This document shows positions 1-7,693 of a DNA stretch of 64,000 nt, in pieces. Positions within the stretch are counted from its first letter, which is position 1. Each line of letters starts with the position of its first letter. The stretch lies in assembly GCF_947090785.1 (NCBI RefSeq), contig NZ_OX352320.1:3523001-3587000 (forward strand), in the 5' to 3' direction. The position numbers and the translations under genes are program-made. The DNA comes from Rheinheimera sp. MM224 (lineage in GTDB: Bacteria > Pseudomonadota > Gammaproteobacteria > Enterobacterales > Alteromonadaceae). A model generated the notes under the pieces. It worked only from the letters and a program-made list of their open reading frames with translations. It was not told the origin of the DNA and did not search any database.

Positions 1-565
1 AAAATGGCCGGCCTAACATTTGTGCAGCCAGTTCTAACTGATCGTGCTCTAAGGCCTGCCGAATTAAAGTGCTGCTAACCCGCTGGTCATTTTGTTTCAG
101 GCTGGCCGTACTACCCAAACCAAAACCATGCTTCGCTGCTGCTTGCTGTAACAAAGCAAAATTACCGGCACGGTTTTTACCAAAACAAAAATCATCACCG
201 ACAATCAGATGCTTGACGCCGAGTTTATTCAGCAATAAATCCTGAATAAACTGCTCTGGCTCCTGACCAGCAAACTCACGGGTAAAAGGCACACAGAGCA
301 TGCGATCCACACCTTGTTGTGCCAGCCAGTGGTATTTTTCCCGAAAACGGCATAAACGCGCAGGTGCACCTTCAGGGTTAAATAACTCCAGTGGCTGGGG
401 TTCAAACACCATCACCACTGCAGGTAAATTTAACTCTGCCGCTATAGCTTTTAATTGCGTCAGTACCGCCTGATGCCCCAGATGTACGCCATCAAAATTG
501 CCAATAGTTAAGACGCAGCCCTGATGTCTGGGTTGAATTGTATGTAAGCCGCGAATTAACTCCAT
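1..565 (-). CDS. ribF: Bifunctional riboflavin kinase/FAD synthetase, partial (3' end beyond window)
   Basis: The enzyme converts riboflavin to FMN and FMN to FAD in the cytoplasm. The visible 188 residues are the N-terminal FMN adenylyltransferase domain: the nucleotide-binding motif GNFDGVHLGH at about residues 22-31, FEPQPLELF near 54-62, then VGDDFCFG. The C-terminal riboflavin kinase domain lies outside the window. The frame is open from the ATG at 565 to the edge, and the N-terminus MELIRGLHTI matches the E. coli start. It lies downstream of murJ on the same strand, with about 50 bp between them. In related bacteria ileS and lspA follow, but they are not visible here. Confidence 0.95.
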   Translation of the reverse strand, partial: MELIRGLHTIQPRHQGCVLTIGNFDGVHLGHQAVLTQLKAIAAELNLPAVVMVFEPQPLELFNPEGAPARLCRFREKYHWLAQQGVDRMLCVPFTREFAGQEPEQFIQDLLLNKLGVKHLIVGDDFCFGKNRAGNFALLQQAAAKHGFGLGSTASLKQNDQRVSSTLIRQALEHDQLELAAQMLGRPF

Positions 566-616
566 TCGGTATTCTTACTCTGCTGCTGCAAAAAGAGCCT
601 GATTATACCCATATAA

Positions 617-2191
617 TCATTTGCTTTCAGCATTTGTCTGGCGTTTAAAATCGTTCAAACGCACACCAAACACAAAAAGTAAAACAAAGTAGGCCACAAT
701 AGCAAAGCCAAAATAGGCCAACAAATGCAGCACCTGGCCTGATAAACCTAAGGCTATCCAGCCTGTCAGATCCGGTATGACATAAAACAAAGAGCCCGCC
801 ATTAGCGCTGCGGCGATAAAAGCCTTAGCGATAAACCAGCTGGTTTTGCTGCTAAAACTATAGATATCGCGCTGCTTTAAACCGCGATACAGCAAATACG
901 CATTTAAAGTACCGGATAAGGCTGTCGCTAATGCCAGACCGACATAACTTAAAAAAGGTGCCAGCATCAGGTTAAACACCATATTGGCGACCATAGCTAT
1001 AATGGCGATCCGCACCGGAGTTTTTATATCCTGGCGCGCATAAAAAGCAGGGGCCAGCACTTTAATCAGCATCAGCGCCACCAAGCCAGTGTTATAAGCA
1101 ATAAGGCTATGCGAAGTTTTTATCACATCATCCGCCGTGAATTCACCGCGCATAAAGACCGAAGCAATAATAGGTTCAGCCAGCACTATTAAACCCAGCA
1201 TGGATGGAATACCAAACAAACAAATAAAACGCACAGCCCAATCGAGGGTGTATTTAAAAGCCTCTTCGCTGGCTGAGGCGTAATGACGTGACAAGCCTGG
1301 CAAAATCACAGTGGCAATAGCAATACCAAATAAACCTAAAGGAAACTCCAGTAAACGGTCAGAGTAATACAACCAGCTGACAGCGCCTGTCATTAAAAAA
1401 GACGCAATAATTGCATCCAGTAATAAGTTAATCTGACTGACTGAGACACCAAATAAAGCTGGGATCATTAAAGTGCGGATTTTCGTGACGTTTGGATCTT
1501 TCCAGCCCCAGCGTGGCATTACCAGTAATCCGGCTTTGGCTAAAAACGGCAACTGGAATAAAAACTGAATTAAACCACCTAAAAATACCCCCCAGGCAAT
1601 GGCTTCAGCCGGGTCCTGCATTTGCGGTGCAAGATAAATAGCAGCCCCTATCATGGCGATATTTAAAAATACCGGTGTAAAAGCCGCGACCGCAAACTTG
1701 TTATAGGTATTCAGCACAGCACCAGATAAAGCGACAAAGGTGATAAACCACAAATAAGGAAAAGTGATTTTTAGCAAGAAACTGGCTTGCAGGTATTTAT
1801 CACCTTCTGGTGCGCCGTCTAAATAAGCGCTAAACCAGCCGGCACCAAATAACATCATCAACACAGGAGAACCAATCACAGCGACTAAAGTGACGCCTGT
1901 GACAATAAAACCCAGAGTCCCTGCAGCTTTGGCAATCAGTTCACGTACTGCATCGTCGCCATGTTTTTCTTTTACTTCAGCCAGTACAGGCACAAAAGCT
2001 TGTGAAAAAGCCCCTTCAGCAAATAAACGTCGCAAAAAATTAGGAATACGGTTGGCCATAAAAAATACGTCGGCCATAGCACCTGCGCCCAATACGTTGG
2101 CGACAATCACATCCCGGACTAAGCCAAGTACCCGTGAAATAAGGGTCATAAAGCTTACGATCATGCCTGATTTTAATAATTTTCCTGACAC
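617..2191 (-). CDS. murJ: Lipid II flippase MurJ (MviN)
   Basis: Inner-membrane flippase of the MOP superfamily that moves lipid II to the periplasmic face for peptidoglycan synthesis. The protein is 524 residues with about 14 hydrophobic segments. Family blocks are visible: SRVLGLVRDVIVANVLGAG near the N-terminus, NFLRRLFAEGAFSQAFVPVL, and VLAPAFYARQDIKTPV in the second half. I chose the GTG at 2191 (protein begins MSGKLLKSGMIV) because a GGAG lies six bases upstream and the N-terminus then matches Shewanella MurJ. Earlier GTG (2227) and ATG (2212) starts are open but have poorer ribosome sites. The gene is divergent from rpsT and probably cotranscribed with ribF. Confidence 0.95.
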   Translation of the reverse strand: MSGKLLKSGMIVSFMTLISRVLGLVRDVIVANVLGAGAMADVFFMANRIPNFLRRLFAEGAFSQAFVPVLAEVKEKHGDDAVRELIAKAAGTLGFIVTGVTLVAVIGSPVLMMLFGAGWFSAYLDGAPEGDKYLQASFLLKITFPYLWFITFVALSGAVLNTYNKFAVAAFTPVFLNIAMIGAAIYLAPQMQDPAEAIAWGVFLGGLIQFLFQLPFLAKAGLLVMPRWGWKDPNVTKIRTLMIPALFGVSVSQINLLLDAIIASFLMTGAVSWLYYSDRLLEFPLGLFGIAIATVILPGLSRHYASASEEAFKYTLDWAVRFICLFGIPSMLGLIVLAEPIIASVFMRGEFTADDVIKTSHSLIAYNTGLVALMLIKVLAPAFYARQDIKTPVRIAIIAMVANMVFNLMLAPFLSYVGLALATALSGTLNAYLLYRGLKQRDIYSFSSKTSWFIAKAFIAAALMAGSLFYVIPDLTGWIALGLSGQVLHLLAYFGFAIVAYFVLLFVFGVRLNDFKRQTNAESK

Positions 2192-2290
2192 AGACTGCTC
2201 CTGCAACGACATTTCTGCTATTTTCACCCGAGTCAGAGTGGATTACCAGCGAAGGGCTAATTTTATTCTGTAATCTGTCAAGGAAACCAT

Positions 2291-2321
2291 TTGACAAGGG
2301 CCTACAAAATAGGCATATTAT
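2291..2321 (+). promoter_or_regulatory. Probable rpsT promoter
   Basis: A TTGACA at 2291-2296 is followed after 17 bases by CATATT (2314-2319), with an overlapping TATTAT at 2316-2321. The spacer contains an inverted repeat, GCCTA-N5-TAGGC, at 2300-2314. The promoter reads toward rpsT, about 45 bp from the start codon. Confidence 0.6.
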
Positions 2322-2363
2322 GCGGCCTTTAAAGGTCCCGGTTTAGTTTTTAGGAGTGTTACC

Positions 2364-2639
2364 TTGGCTAACATCAAGTCTGCTAAGAAGCGCGCTATTC
2401 AATCAGAAAAGCGTCGTCAGCAAAACGCAAGTCAGCGCTCAATGATGCGTACTTTCATGAAGAAAACATACGCTGCAGTGTTAACTGCTGATCTGGCTGC
2501 TTCACAAGAAGCGTTCAAAAAGATGGTTCCAATTTTGGATCGTATGGCAGACAAAGGTCTGATCCATAAGAACAAAGCTGCCCGTCATAAGTCACGCTTA
2601 AATGCACACGTTAAAGCTTTAGCTACTAAAGCAGCTTAA
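2364..2639 (+). CDS. rpsT: 30S ribosomal protein bS20
   Basis: Small basic protein that binds 16S rRNA in the body of the 30S subunit. It has 91 residues; the N-terminus [17 protein letters not shown] and C-terminus [19 protein letters not shown] are typical of S20. The start codon is TTG at 2364, preceded by TAGGAG at 2351-2356. E. coli rpsT also starts at UUG, and this weak start takes part in its autoregulation. The same control is plausible here but only inferred. The gene is a single cistron closed by a strong terminator. Confidence 0.98.
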   Translation: MANIKSAKKRAIQSEKRRQQNASQRSMMRTFMKKTYAAVLTADLAASQEAFKKMVPILDRMADKGLIHKNKAARHKSRLNAHVKALATKAA

Positions 2640-2684
2640 TTTCAATTCGCTGTTGTTCGCAGCAGCTTATTGTGACAGTGCAAT

Positions 2685-2712
2685 AAAAAAACCACCGCAA
2701 GGTGGTTTTTTT
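2685..2712 (+). terminator. Rho-independent terminator of rpsT
   Basis: The stem ACCACC/GGTGGT (2691-2696, 2701-2706) with a GCAA tetraloop has an A-run before it and a T-run after it, so it could work in both directions. Confidence 0.92.
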
Positions 2713-2972
2713 ATTCGCCGTCATCCATGACGCTCACCCTTCGGGCCATCGTCGCTTCGCTCCAATGTTAACAATTGCTCCATGCAATTATTTATTCGTT
2801 ACCATCCATGGTGCTCACCCTATCGGGCCAACGCGTTGCGTTGTTCAAAATTGCTCCTGGCAATTTTGTATTCGCCGTCATCCATGACGCTCACCCTCCG
2901 GGCCATCGTCGCTTTGCTCCGATGTTAAAAATCGTTCCTGACGATCTTTTATATTCGCTACCATCCGTGGAG
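2713..2972. repeat. Tandem array of about 80-bp multi-hairpin repeats
   Basis: Three units start at ATTCG at 2713, 2794 and 2870 (81, 76 and 83 bp); a fourth, truncated unit starts at 2953. Each opens with a CC-loop hairpin: CGTCAT/ATGACG in units 1 and 3, ACCAT/ATGGT in unit 2, and a weaker ACCAT/GTGG stem in the truncated unit 4. Each full unit also has a CACCC...CGGG segment and a terminal hairpin around TCCAT or TCCTG: AATTGC/GCAATT, AAAATTGC/GCAATTTT, and ATCGT/ACGAT. Several stems differ in sequence but stay paired. The array fills the gap between the rpsT terminator and the 3' end of the ArsR gene. I see no credible coding function. Confidence 0.85.
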
Positions 2973-2993
2973 CTAAAAACCTCAGACCGTCCT

Positions 2994-3293
2994 TTATTTC
3001 TTCTCACAATAGAGTTTATGCAGCAGTCCAATCAAAGCGACAGCTTCTTCACTATGAATACGATAAAACACGGTTTGAGCTTCTTTACGGGTTTTGACCA
3101 GTTTTTGCCGTCTAAGCACGGCTAAATGCTGAGACAAAGCAGACTGACTTAAACCTAACTTATCATTCATCTCTGTGACTGATAACTCAGACTCCAGCAA
3201 ATAACACAAAATCAGCAAACGGCGTTCATTGGAAACCGCCTTCAGCAGCTTGGCTGCCTGCGCCGAATTCTTCAGCATTTCTTCCAATTTCAT
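2994..3293 (-). CDS. ArsR/SmtB-family transcriptional regulator, BigR/SqrR/YgaV-like
   Basis: A 99-residue winged-helix DNA-binding protein. The recognition region LSQSALSQHLAVLRRQKLV lies at about residues 48-66, followed by the wing (KTRKEAQTVFYRI). Two cysteines, in LLILCYLL (about residue 30) and LYCEKK (about 96), sit where BigR, SqrR and YgaV carry the pair that forms a (poly)sulfide bridge. A persulfide or redox sensor is therefore more likely than a metal sensor. I chose the ATG at 3293; an upstream TTG at 3353 is open but has no ribosome site and adds a non-family N-terminus. No sulfur-oxidation gene is adjacent, so the target is unknown. Confidence 0.85.
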   Translation of the reverse strand: MKLEEMLKNSAQAAKLLKAVSNERRLLILCYLLESELSVTEMNDKLGLSQSALSQHLAVLRRQKLVKTRKEAQTVFYRIHSEEAVALIGLLHKLYCEKK

Positions 3294-3530
3294 TTTGTTG
3301 CTTCTTACAGGTGAAAAAAAAGCATTATGCCGCTGGGTAGATGACTGAAACAATACGATCTATTCTCATCTGTCGTATTTCAGGCTGTACCTGACTCATA
3401 GAAGCAAAGTCGCATGCTTTCGACTCACAACTGACCTCCGGCTTTGGCTTTTTGTCGCAATCTAAAGATTTGCTTTGATGCAGGCATGCTACATTGGCCG
3501 CATTATTACAATACAGGGTGCATATTACAG

Positions 3531-4868
3531 ATGAAGCTTTGGCAAAAAATCATTTCGGGCGCTTTATTTGCTCCAGCAGCATGGGCCGCCACTACTCCAG
3601 CTACTTTGGATCAGGATTTAGCTTATAAACTGGTGGAGTCTTTAACAGTGGAAGTGGGTCCGCGTATAGCAGGCAGCGAAGCAGACCGTCGCGCCGTGCA
3701 ATGGGCTGTGGCTAATTTAAAACAGCTGGGTTATGACAAAGTCTGGACTGAAGAATTTGAAATGCCAGGTTGGACTCGTGGGCAGGCCAGCCTTGAAGTG
3801 ATTAGCCCTTTCGCTCAACCTTTTGTATTAACCTCCTTAGGTGGTTCGGTGGGAACGCCAGCACAGGGCATTACAGCTGCTGTGGTGATGTTTGACAGCA
3901 TTGAAGCTTTGGAAAAAGCCGATGCAGCCTCAGTCAAAGGCAAAATTGTTTTTATCAACAAACCTATGGCCAAAGACAAATCCGGATCTTTTTATGGCCA
4001 GGTGGTAGCAGCCCGCTCTCGGGGAGCTGTTGAGGCTGCCAGGTTAGGTGCTGTAGCTATAGTGATTCGCTCAGTTGGCACCAGTAACAACAGATTTGCT
4101 CATACAGGCACTATGAAGTACGACGAAGCCATCCCTAAAATTCCTGCCGTGGCTATTTCCGTACCTGATGCGCAGAACCTGGCAAAAATGCTGGAACGTT
4201 CACCAAAAGTAGAATTAAAACTACAAATGGATAACCAACTGCAAACTGCGACCAGCCATAACGTGATAGCGGAAATCACCGGCACAGAAAAGCCTGACGA
4301 AATTGTGCTGATCAGTGGTCACCTGGATTCATGGGATCAAGGCACTGGCGCTTTAGATGATGGTGCAGGCGTGGCTTTAGCTATGGCCACCGGCGCTTTA
4401 ATTAAACAAAAAGGCAAACCTAAGCGCACAATCCGCGTTGTACTCTATGGCAACGAAGAAGGTGGATTGTTAGGAGCAAGGGCTTATGCCGCTAAGCACC
4501 ATAAAGATTTAGGGAAACATATTTTAGCTGCTGAATCTGACTTTGGTGCAGGTCGTATCTGGCAAATTGAAAGTCGGTTTGGCGACAAAGCTCTGCCCTT
4601 TGCCAAAGAGTTACAACAGAAACTGGCACATCTGAATATTGCTTTAGGTGGCAATACAACTTACGGCGGTCCTGATGTTTCTGTATTGGCTCAGGCAGGT
4701 GTTCCAGTAGTGGCTTTATCACAGGATGGCACCGACTATTTTGACTATCACCACACGCCAAATGACACACTGGACAAAATAGACCCTGACTCCTTAAAAC
4801 AAAACTTGCAAGCATGGCTCATCATGACCGAAACTGTTGCCAACAGCACAGTTAACTTACGTCACTAA
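3531..4868 (+). CDS. Exported M28-family zinc aminopeptidase/carboxypeptidase Q-like
   Basis: Predicted secreted metallopeptidase of 445 residues. The signal peptide is MKLWQKIISGALFAPAAWA. A PA-type insert follows (about 130-230), then the catalytic domain. The five zinc ligands and general base of M28 are visible: His264 (GHLDSWDQG), Asp276 (DDGAG), Glu309-Glu310 (NEEGG), Asp337 (ESDFGAG) and His407 or His408 (YHHTPND). The ATG at 3531 was chosen because it begins the signal peptide; the longer frame from 3444 adds 29 residues in front of it. The next gene starts on the last base of its stop codon. Likely role is periplasmic or extracellular peptide breakdown; specificity cannot be read from the sequence. 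Confidence 0.92.
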   Translation: MKLWQKIISGALFAPAAWAATTPATLDQDLAYKLVESLTVEVGPRIAGSEADRRAVQWAVANLKQLGYDKVWTEEFEMPGWTRGQASLEVISPFAQPFVLTSLGGSVGTPAQGITAAVVMFDSIEALEKADAASVKGKIVFINKPMAKDKSGSFYGQVVAARSRGAVEAARLGAVAIVIRSVGTSNNRFAHTGTMKYDEAIPKIPAVAISVPDAQNLAKMLERSPKVELKLQMDNQLQTATSHNVIAEITGTEKPDEIVLISGHLDSWDQGTGALDDGAGVALAMATGALIKQKGKPKRTIRVVLYGNEEGGLLGARAYAAKHHKDLGKHILAAESDFGAGRIWQIESRFGDKALPFAKELQQKLAHLNIALGGNTTYGGPDVSVLAQAGVPVVALSQDGTDYFDYHHTPNDTLDKIDPDSLKQNLQAWLIMTETVANSTVNLRH

Positions 4869-5365
4869 TGGCCAAACAAATCAAAAAGGCCTCGCTTTTA
4901 AGCGAGGCCGACAAACAAAAACTATTAAAAAAAGCCGGCAACAAAAAGCCACTGACTCAACCGCAAACAACAGCTACACCCACTTCGGTTACGCGGACGG
5001 TTTCACGTTCTGCAGCGCGGCTTACTCCTGCAGAAGAGCAGTCAAGCACTTCGACAGCCAAAACTATTAAACTATGGAGTGGCTTAGCCGCGTTTGTGCT
5101 CGCCGCTTTTATCATAGCCCCTACACCTCAATTGCTTGAATACCATAGCGCTGGTTTAACCACTCAAAGTGTATACATGCCAGGTTGGTTTGGAAAAGCA
5201 GGCACTATCCTGGACACCAATCAACGCGCAGTGCTGTCAGAAGAAGAGCAGACGTTGTATTTATGTTTTGAAGGCCAGAGCAATGAGCAGTGTGCTAAAT
5301 ACCAGTTGCGTAAACAACAGGGTTTGATTGCCGCAGCTATCTTCTGGTTTTCCTCACGCCCTTAA
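4868..5365 (+). CDS. Hypothetical single-pass membrane protein
   Basis: Unrecognised 165-residue protein. The first 65 residues are polar, rich in Lys, Thr, Gln and Ser, and probably disordered and cytoplasmic. One transmembrane segment follows (LWSGLAAFVLAAFIIAP, about 69-85), then a region with two Cys (LYLCFEGQSNEQCAKY) that could form a disulfide in the periplasm, and a hydrophobic C-terminal stretch. The ATG overlaps the upstream TAA by one base, so translation is probably coupled to the M28 peptidase gene. It converges with the next gene, 14 bp away. Confidence 0.7.
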   Translation: MAKQIKKASLLSEADKQKLLKKAGNKKPLTQPQTTATPTSVTRTVSRSAARLTPAEEQSSTSTAKTIKLWSGLAAFVLAAFIIAPTPQLLEYHSAGLTTQSVYMPGWFGKAGTILDTNQRAVLSEEEQTLYLCFEGQSNEQCAKYQLRKQQGLIAAAIFWFSSRP

Positions 5366-5379
5366 CCCAGAGGCTGACT

Positions 5380-5739
5380 TCAGGACTGCCGGCGCCAGCA
5401 AATCCGGCACAACCAAAGTTGTATACCCAGCACCAGCAAAATCATCGCAGACGGATACAACAAAAAACTCTGCGCATAGCTAAACAACAAAACACCACTG
5501 CTCAGATAAATAAATGGCTGCAGTTCATAACACCAAAATGGCAAAGCGCCCTGCTCTTTAAATTTGATACCGTATGGGCTGCGGCGCTTGTCGGTGCGTA
5601 TAACCCAGACCACAGCACCAACAAATATCAGTACGACACCAAATAATGTAGCAGTCCAATGCGGCAGCCATAACACGCTTTGTGAACCACTGATCACATA
5701 AAGGTAAGGTAAAGTTTCATAAAGCCGTTCGGGGATCAT
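5380..5739 (-). CDS. Hypothetical small integral membrane protein
   Basis: Unrecognised protein of 119 residues with three hydrophobic segments: ATLFGVVLIFVGAVVWVI (about 29-46), LQPFIYLSSGVLLFSYAQSF (about 73-92) and YPSAMILLVLGIQLWLC (about 94-110), with a basic loop RTDKRRSPYG between the first two. An AGGAGAG ribosome site lies just before the ATG. It stands alone on the minus strand. Upstream, 5740-5982 holds only promoter-like AT-rich DNA and a weak ATTATTT/AAATAAT hairpin near 5790-5808. Confidence 0.65.
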   Translation of the reverse strand: MIPERLYETLPYLYVISGSQSVLWLPHWTATLFGVVLIFVGAVVWVIRTDKRRSPYGIKFKEQGALPFWCYELQPFIYLSSGVLLFSYAQSFLLYPSAMILLVLGIQLWLCRICWRRQS

Positions 5740-5982
5740 GATGCTCTCCTTGCAGGAATGAAAGTCACTTTAAGCATAGCTTAAGGTTAATTATTTGTTA
5801 TAAATAATCACTTTTTGTATCAGAGCACAACCTAAATTATTGAGTTTGAAACAAAGTCTTTTTCGATGATTTGAGGTTACTGTCAAAGGCTGACGAAAAA
5901 CCCGGATATCCCTACTGCGACTTCAAATAGGGCAGGTATATAATACGGCAATTCACGGTCAGCTTAAGCTGGAGTAGTACCA

Positions 5983-6561
5983 ATGCATGACGATGAGCTG
6001 GACTTATTTTTACAGGAAATGGCTGGAGTAAAACGCTTAAATGCCGATGCGCTAGCCGATCCTAATGGAGAACATAACCCAAGCCTTGCGCAGCTGGCAC
6101 GGCGTAAAGCTGCAGAGCAGGAAATGGAATACGATCCTAACTATCTGAGTATGGAGTACGTCGATTTGGTTGCACCTGACGATGAGATTGCTTATAAAAA
6201 AGATGGTGTACAGGACGGTGTCTACAAGAATCTGCGGCTGGGTAAATACCAGATGGATGCGACCCTGAATCTGCTTGGCAAAACCTTAATTGAAGCCAGG
6301 GCTGCTTTGTATAGTTTTATCGCAGATTGTCATCAGCGTGGTATCCGGACTTTATTGATCCACCACGGTATGGGGCGTGACAGTAAACCTCATCCGGCTA
6401 TTTTAAAAAGTTACTGTTTCAAATGGTTACCACAAATGCCGGAAGTATTAGCTTGTCATACCGCCTTAAAACCTCATGGTGGTTATGCAGCCACTTATGT
6501 GCTTTTGCAGAAAAATGCAGAACAAAAACGGGAAAACCGCGAGCGGCATCAGAAGAAATAA
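5983..6561 (+). CDS. smrA: Smr-domain DNA endonuclease SmrA
   Basis: A 192-residue protein with a C-terminal Smr domain (about 95-178) carrying LDLxG-like (ATLNLLGKTLIEA), LLIHHGMGRDS (family motif HGxG) and HGGYAATYVLL. Smr domains in this family nick DNA or RNA; E. coli YdaL is the closest relative I recall. The N-terminal 90 residues are acidic and contain MDDEL-like and KRLNADAL segments shared with other SmrA proteins. The ATG at 5983 is preceded by GGAG. The gene is monocistronic with its own hairpin downstream. Confidence 0.88.
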   Translation: MHDDELDLFLQEMAGVKRLNADALADPNGEHNPSLAQLARRKAAEQEMEYDPNYLSMEYVDLVAPDDEIAYKKDGVQDGVYKNLRLGKYQMDATLNLLGKTLIEARAALYSFIADCHQRGIRTLLIHHGMGRDSKPHPAILKSYCFKWLPQMPEVLACHTALKPHGGYAATYVLLQKNAEQKRENRERHQKK

Positions 6562-6565
6562 CAAA

Positions 6566-6588
6566 TACCCCCACAAGGTGGGGGCATT
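6566..6588 (+). terminator. GC-rich hairpin after smrA
   Basis: Stem CCCCCAC/GTGGGGG (6568-6574, 6578-6584) with a three-base loop, followed by CATTTG. The T-run is short, so it may terminate only moderately. It separates smrA from the convergent small gene. Confidence 0.65.
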
Positions 6589-6597
6589 TGATTCGAG

Positions 6598-6741
6598 CTA
6601 TCCTTCGATGGATTGCTGTTCTTGTAAATAATGAGTCACTTGTGTAGCTTCAGCCTTCGTTAAAAAAGCCGACAATGCCATTAATAACACCAAAATGGCG
6701 ATTGCAGTAAAGCCAAAACCGCGACTGGACGCTTTACGCAT
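6598..6741 (-). CDS. Small single-pass membrane protein (47 aa)
   Basis: Starts at the ATG at 6741 behind GAGG (TGAGGTTTTGT before the ATG). The product begins MRKASSRGFGF, has one transmembrane helix (TAIAILVLLMALSAFL, about 13-28) and ends in a short soluble tail (KAEATQVTHYLQEQQ). A longer frame from 6852 exists but lacks a ribosome site. Its function is unknown. The size and topology fit the class of bacterial small membrane proteins that modulate larger complexes, which is an inference from shape only. Confidence 0.6.
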   Translation of the reverse strand: MRKASSRGFGFTAIAILVLLMALSAFLTKAEATQVTHYLQEQQSIEG

Positions 6742-6879
6742 ACAAAACCTCAGACTAAAAAATATTGTTATTGTTCTTGCTTTTTTGTGGATCTTGAGCA
6801 ATCCAAAACCAGTGTAGACAACTTGTTGTTTAGTTACAAGATTTACAATCATTTACAGATGATTTTCTGATAAAGAGAC

Positions 6880-6911
6880 AAGCAGAGTCACACAATGGCC
6901 TCTGCTTTTTG
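6880..6911 (-). terminator. Hairpin downstream of the enoyl-CoA hydratase-like gene
   Basis: AAGCAGAG/CTCTGCTT (6880-6887, 6900-6907) with a 12-base loop lies about 20 bp past the stop codon at 6929. Read on the minus strand it is followed by GTCTCTTTATC; on the plus strand by TTTTTG. Confidence 0.5.
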
Positions 6912-6928
6912 ACTTTTAATGGCAAGTT

Positions 6929-7693
6929 TTAGCTTTTAGTCGCCAGTTTATGCTGCAAAGCGGCTATAGCCTGACGTGCGGCGTCCTGCTGCAAACTATA
7001 AAATTGTTGCTGATACTCAAACTCTACTGCCTGACTATGTTCTTTACAGTGCAATAGCTGACGCATTGAGCTTTTGGTCTGTCGCACTAATGCCGTAGGG
7101 ACGGCGGCCAAATCAGCAGTCATCGCCAAAGCTCTTGGTAATAATTGATCAACAGCCAACACTTCTTTGACTAAACCATACTGCCAGGCCTGTTCGGCAG
7201 TTAAACGCTCACCACAAAACAACATCGCCATAGCTTGTTGCCAACCGATCAGTTGAGGCAGTAACCAGCCATGCCCTCCACCCGGATGCAAAGCCAGCTG
7301 GAAAAAACGACTGTCAAACCAGGCTTCTTTGCTGGCTAAACGAATATCACAGACCATCGCCAGATTCATGCCAGCCCCCACAGCTGGACCATTGACCAAG
7401 GCTATGGTCAGCAGTGGAGAATCTGCCACCTGACTAAAAGCCTGATACAGCTGTTTGAGCTCTGTACCATCGCCATCTGCCGCATGCTGCAATACATCCA
7501 AATCAGCGCCAGCGCAAAAAGCCCGCTCTGTGCCCATCACACACAACACTTTGAGTTCATCATCCAAACTCAATTGATGCACAGCTGCTGCAATTTGTAG
7601 CGCAATGTCAGGTGTTAACAAATTACGTTTTTCAGCCGCTGTCAGTTGTAATAGTGCAACATGACCATGTTTCTCAATGATAAAACCATCCAT
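6929..7693 (-). CDS. Enoyl-CoA hydratase/isomerase-family (crotonase fold) protein with atypical active site
   Basis: A 254-residue crotonase-fold protein. The CoA-binding and oxyanion-hole segments are present: RAFCAGADL (about 57-65) and GPAVGAGMNLAMVCD (about 102-116). The two catalytic glutamates of true hydratases are missing: GxELAM is GMNLAM here, and the position in the segment AWFDSRFFQLALHPGGG is not Glu. A hydratase reaction is therefore doubtful; an isomerase, thioesterase or other crotonase activity is possible. The ATG overlaps the TGA of the hydroxyacid dehydrogenase gene by one base (TGATG), so the two form a translationally coupled pair. Confidence 0.85.
   Translation of the reverse strand: MDGFIIEKHGHVALLQLTAAEKRNLLTPDIALQIAAAVHQLSLDDELKVLCVMGTERAFCAGADLDVLQHAADGDGTELKQLYQAFSQVADSPLLTIALVNGPAVGAGMNLAMVCDIRLASKEAWFDSRFFQLALHPGGGHGWLLPQLIGWQQAMAMLFCGERLTAEQAWQYGLVKEVLAVDQLLPRALAMTADLAAVPTALVRQTKSSMRQLLHCKEHSQAVEFEYQQQFYSLQQDAARQAIAALQHKLATKS

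Noticed and set aside
2713..2972. Possible CRISPR array or small-protein genes
   Set aside because: Unit lengths vary, there are no unique spacers, and internal palindromes explain the repeats. Open frames across it (for example 2702-2887) have no ribosome site.
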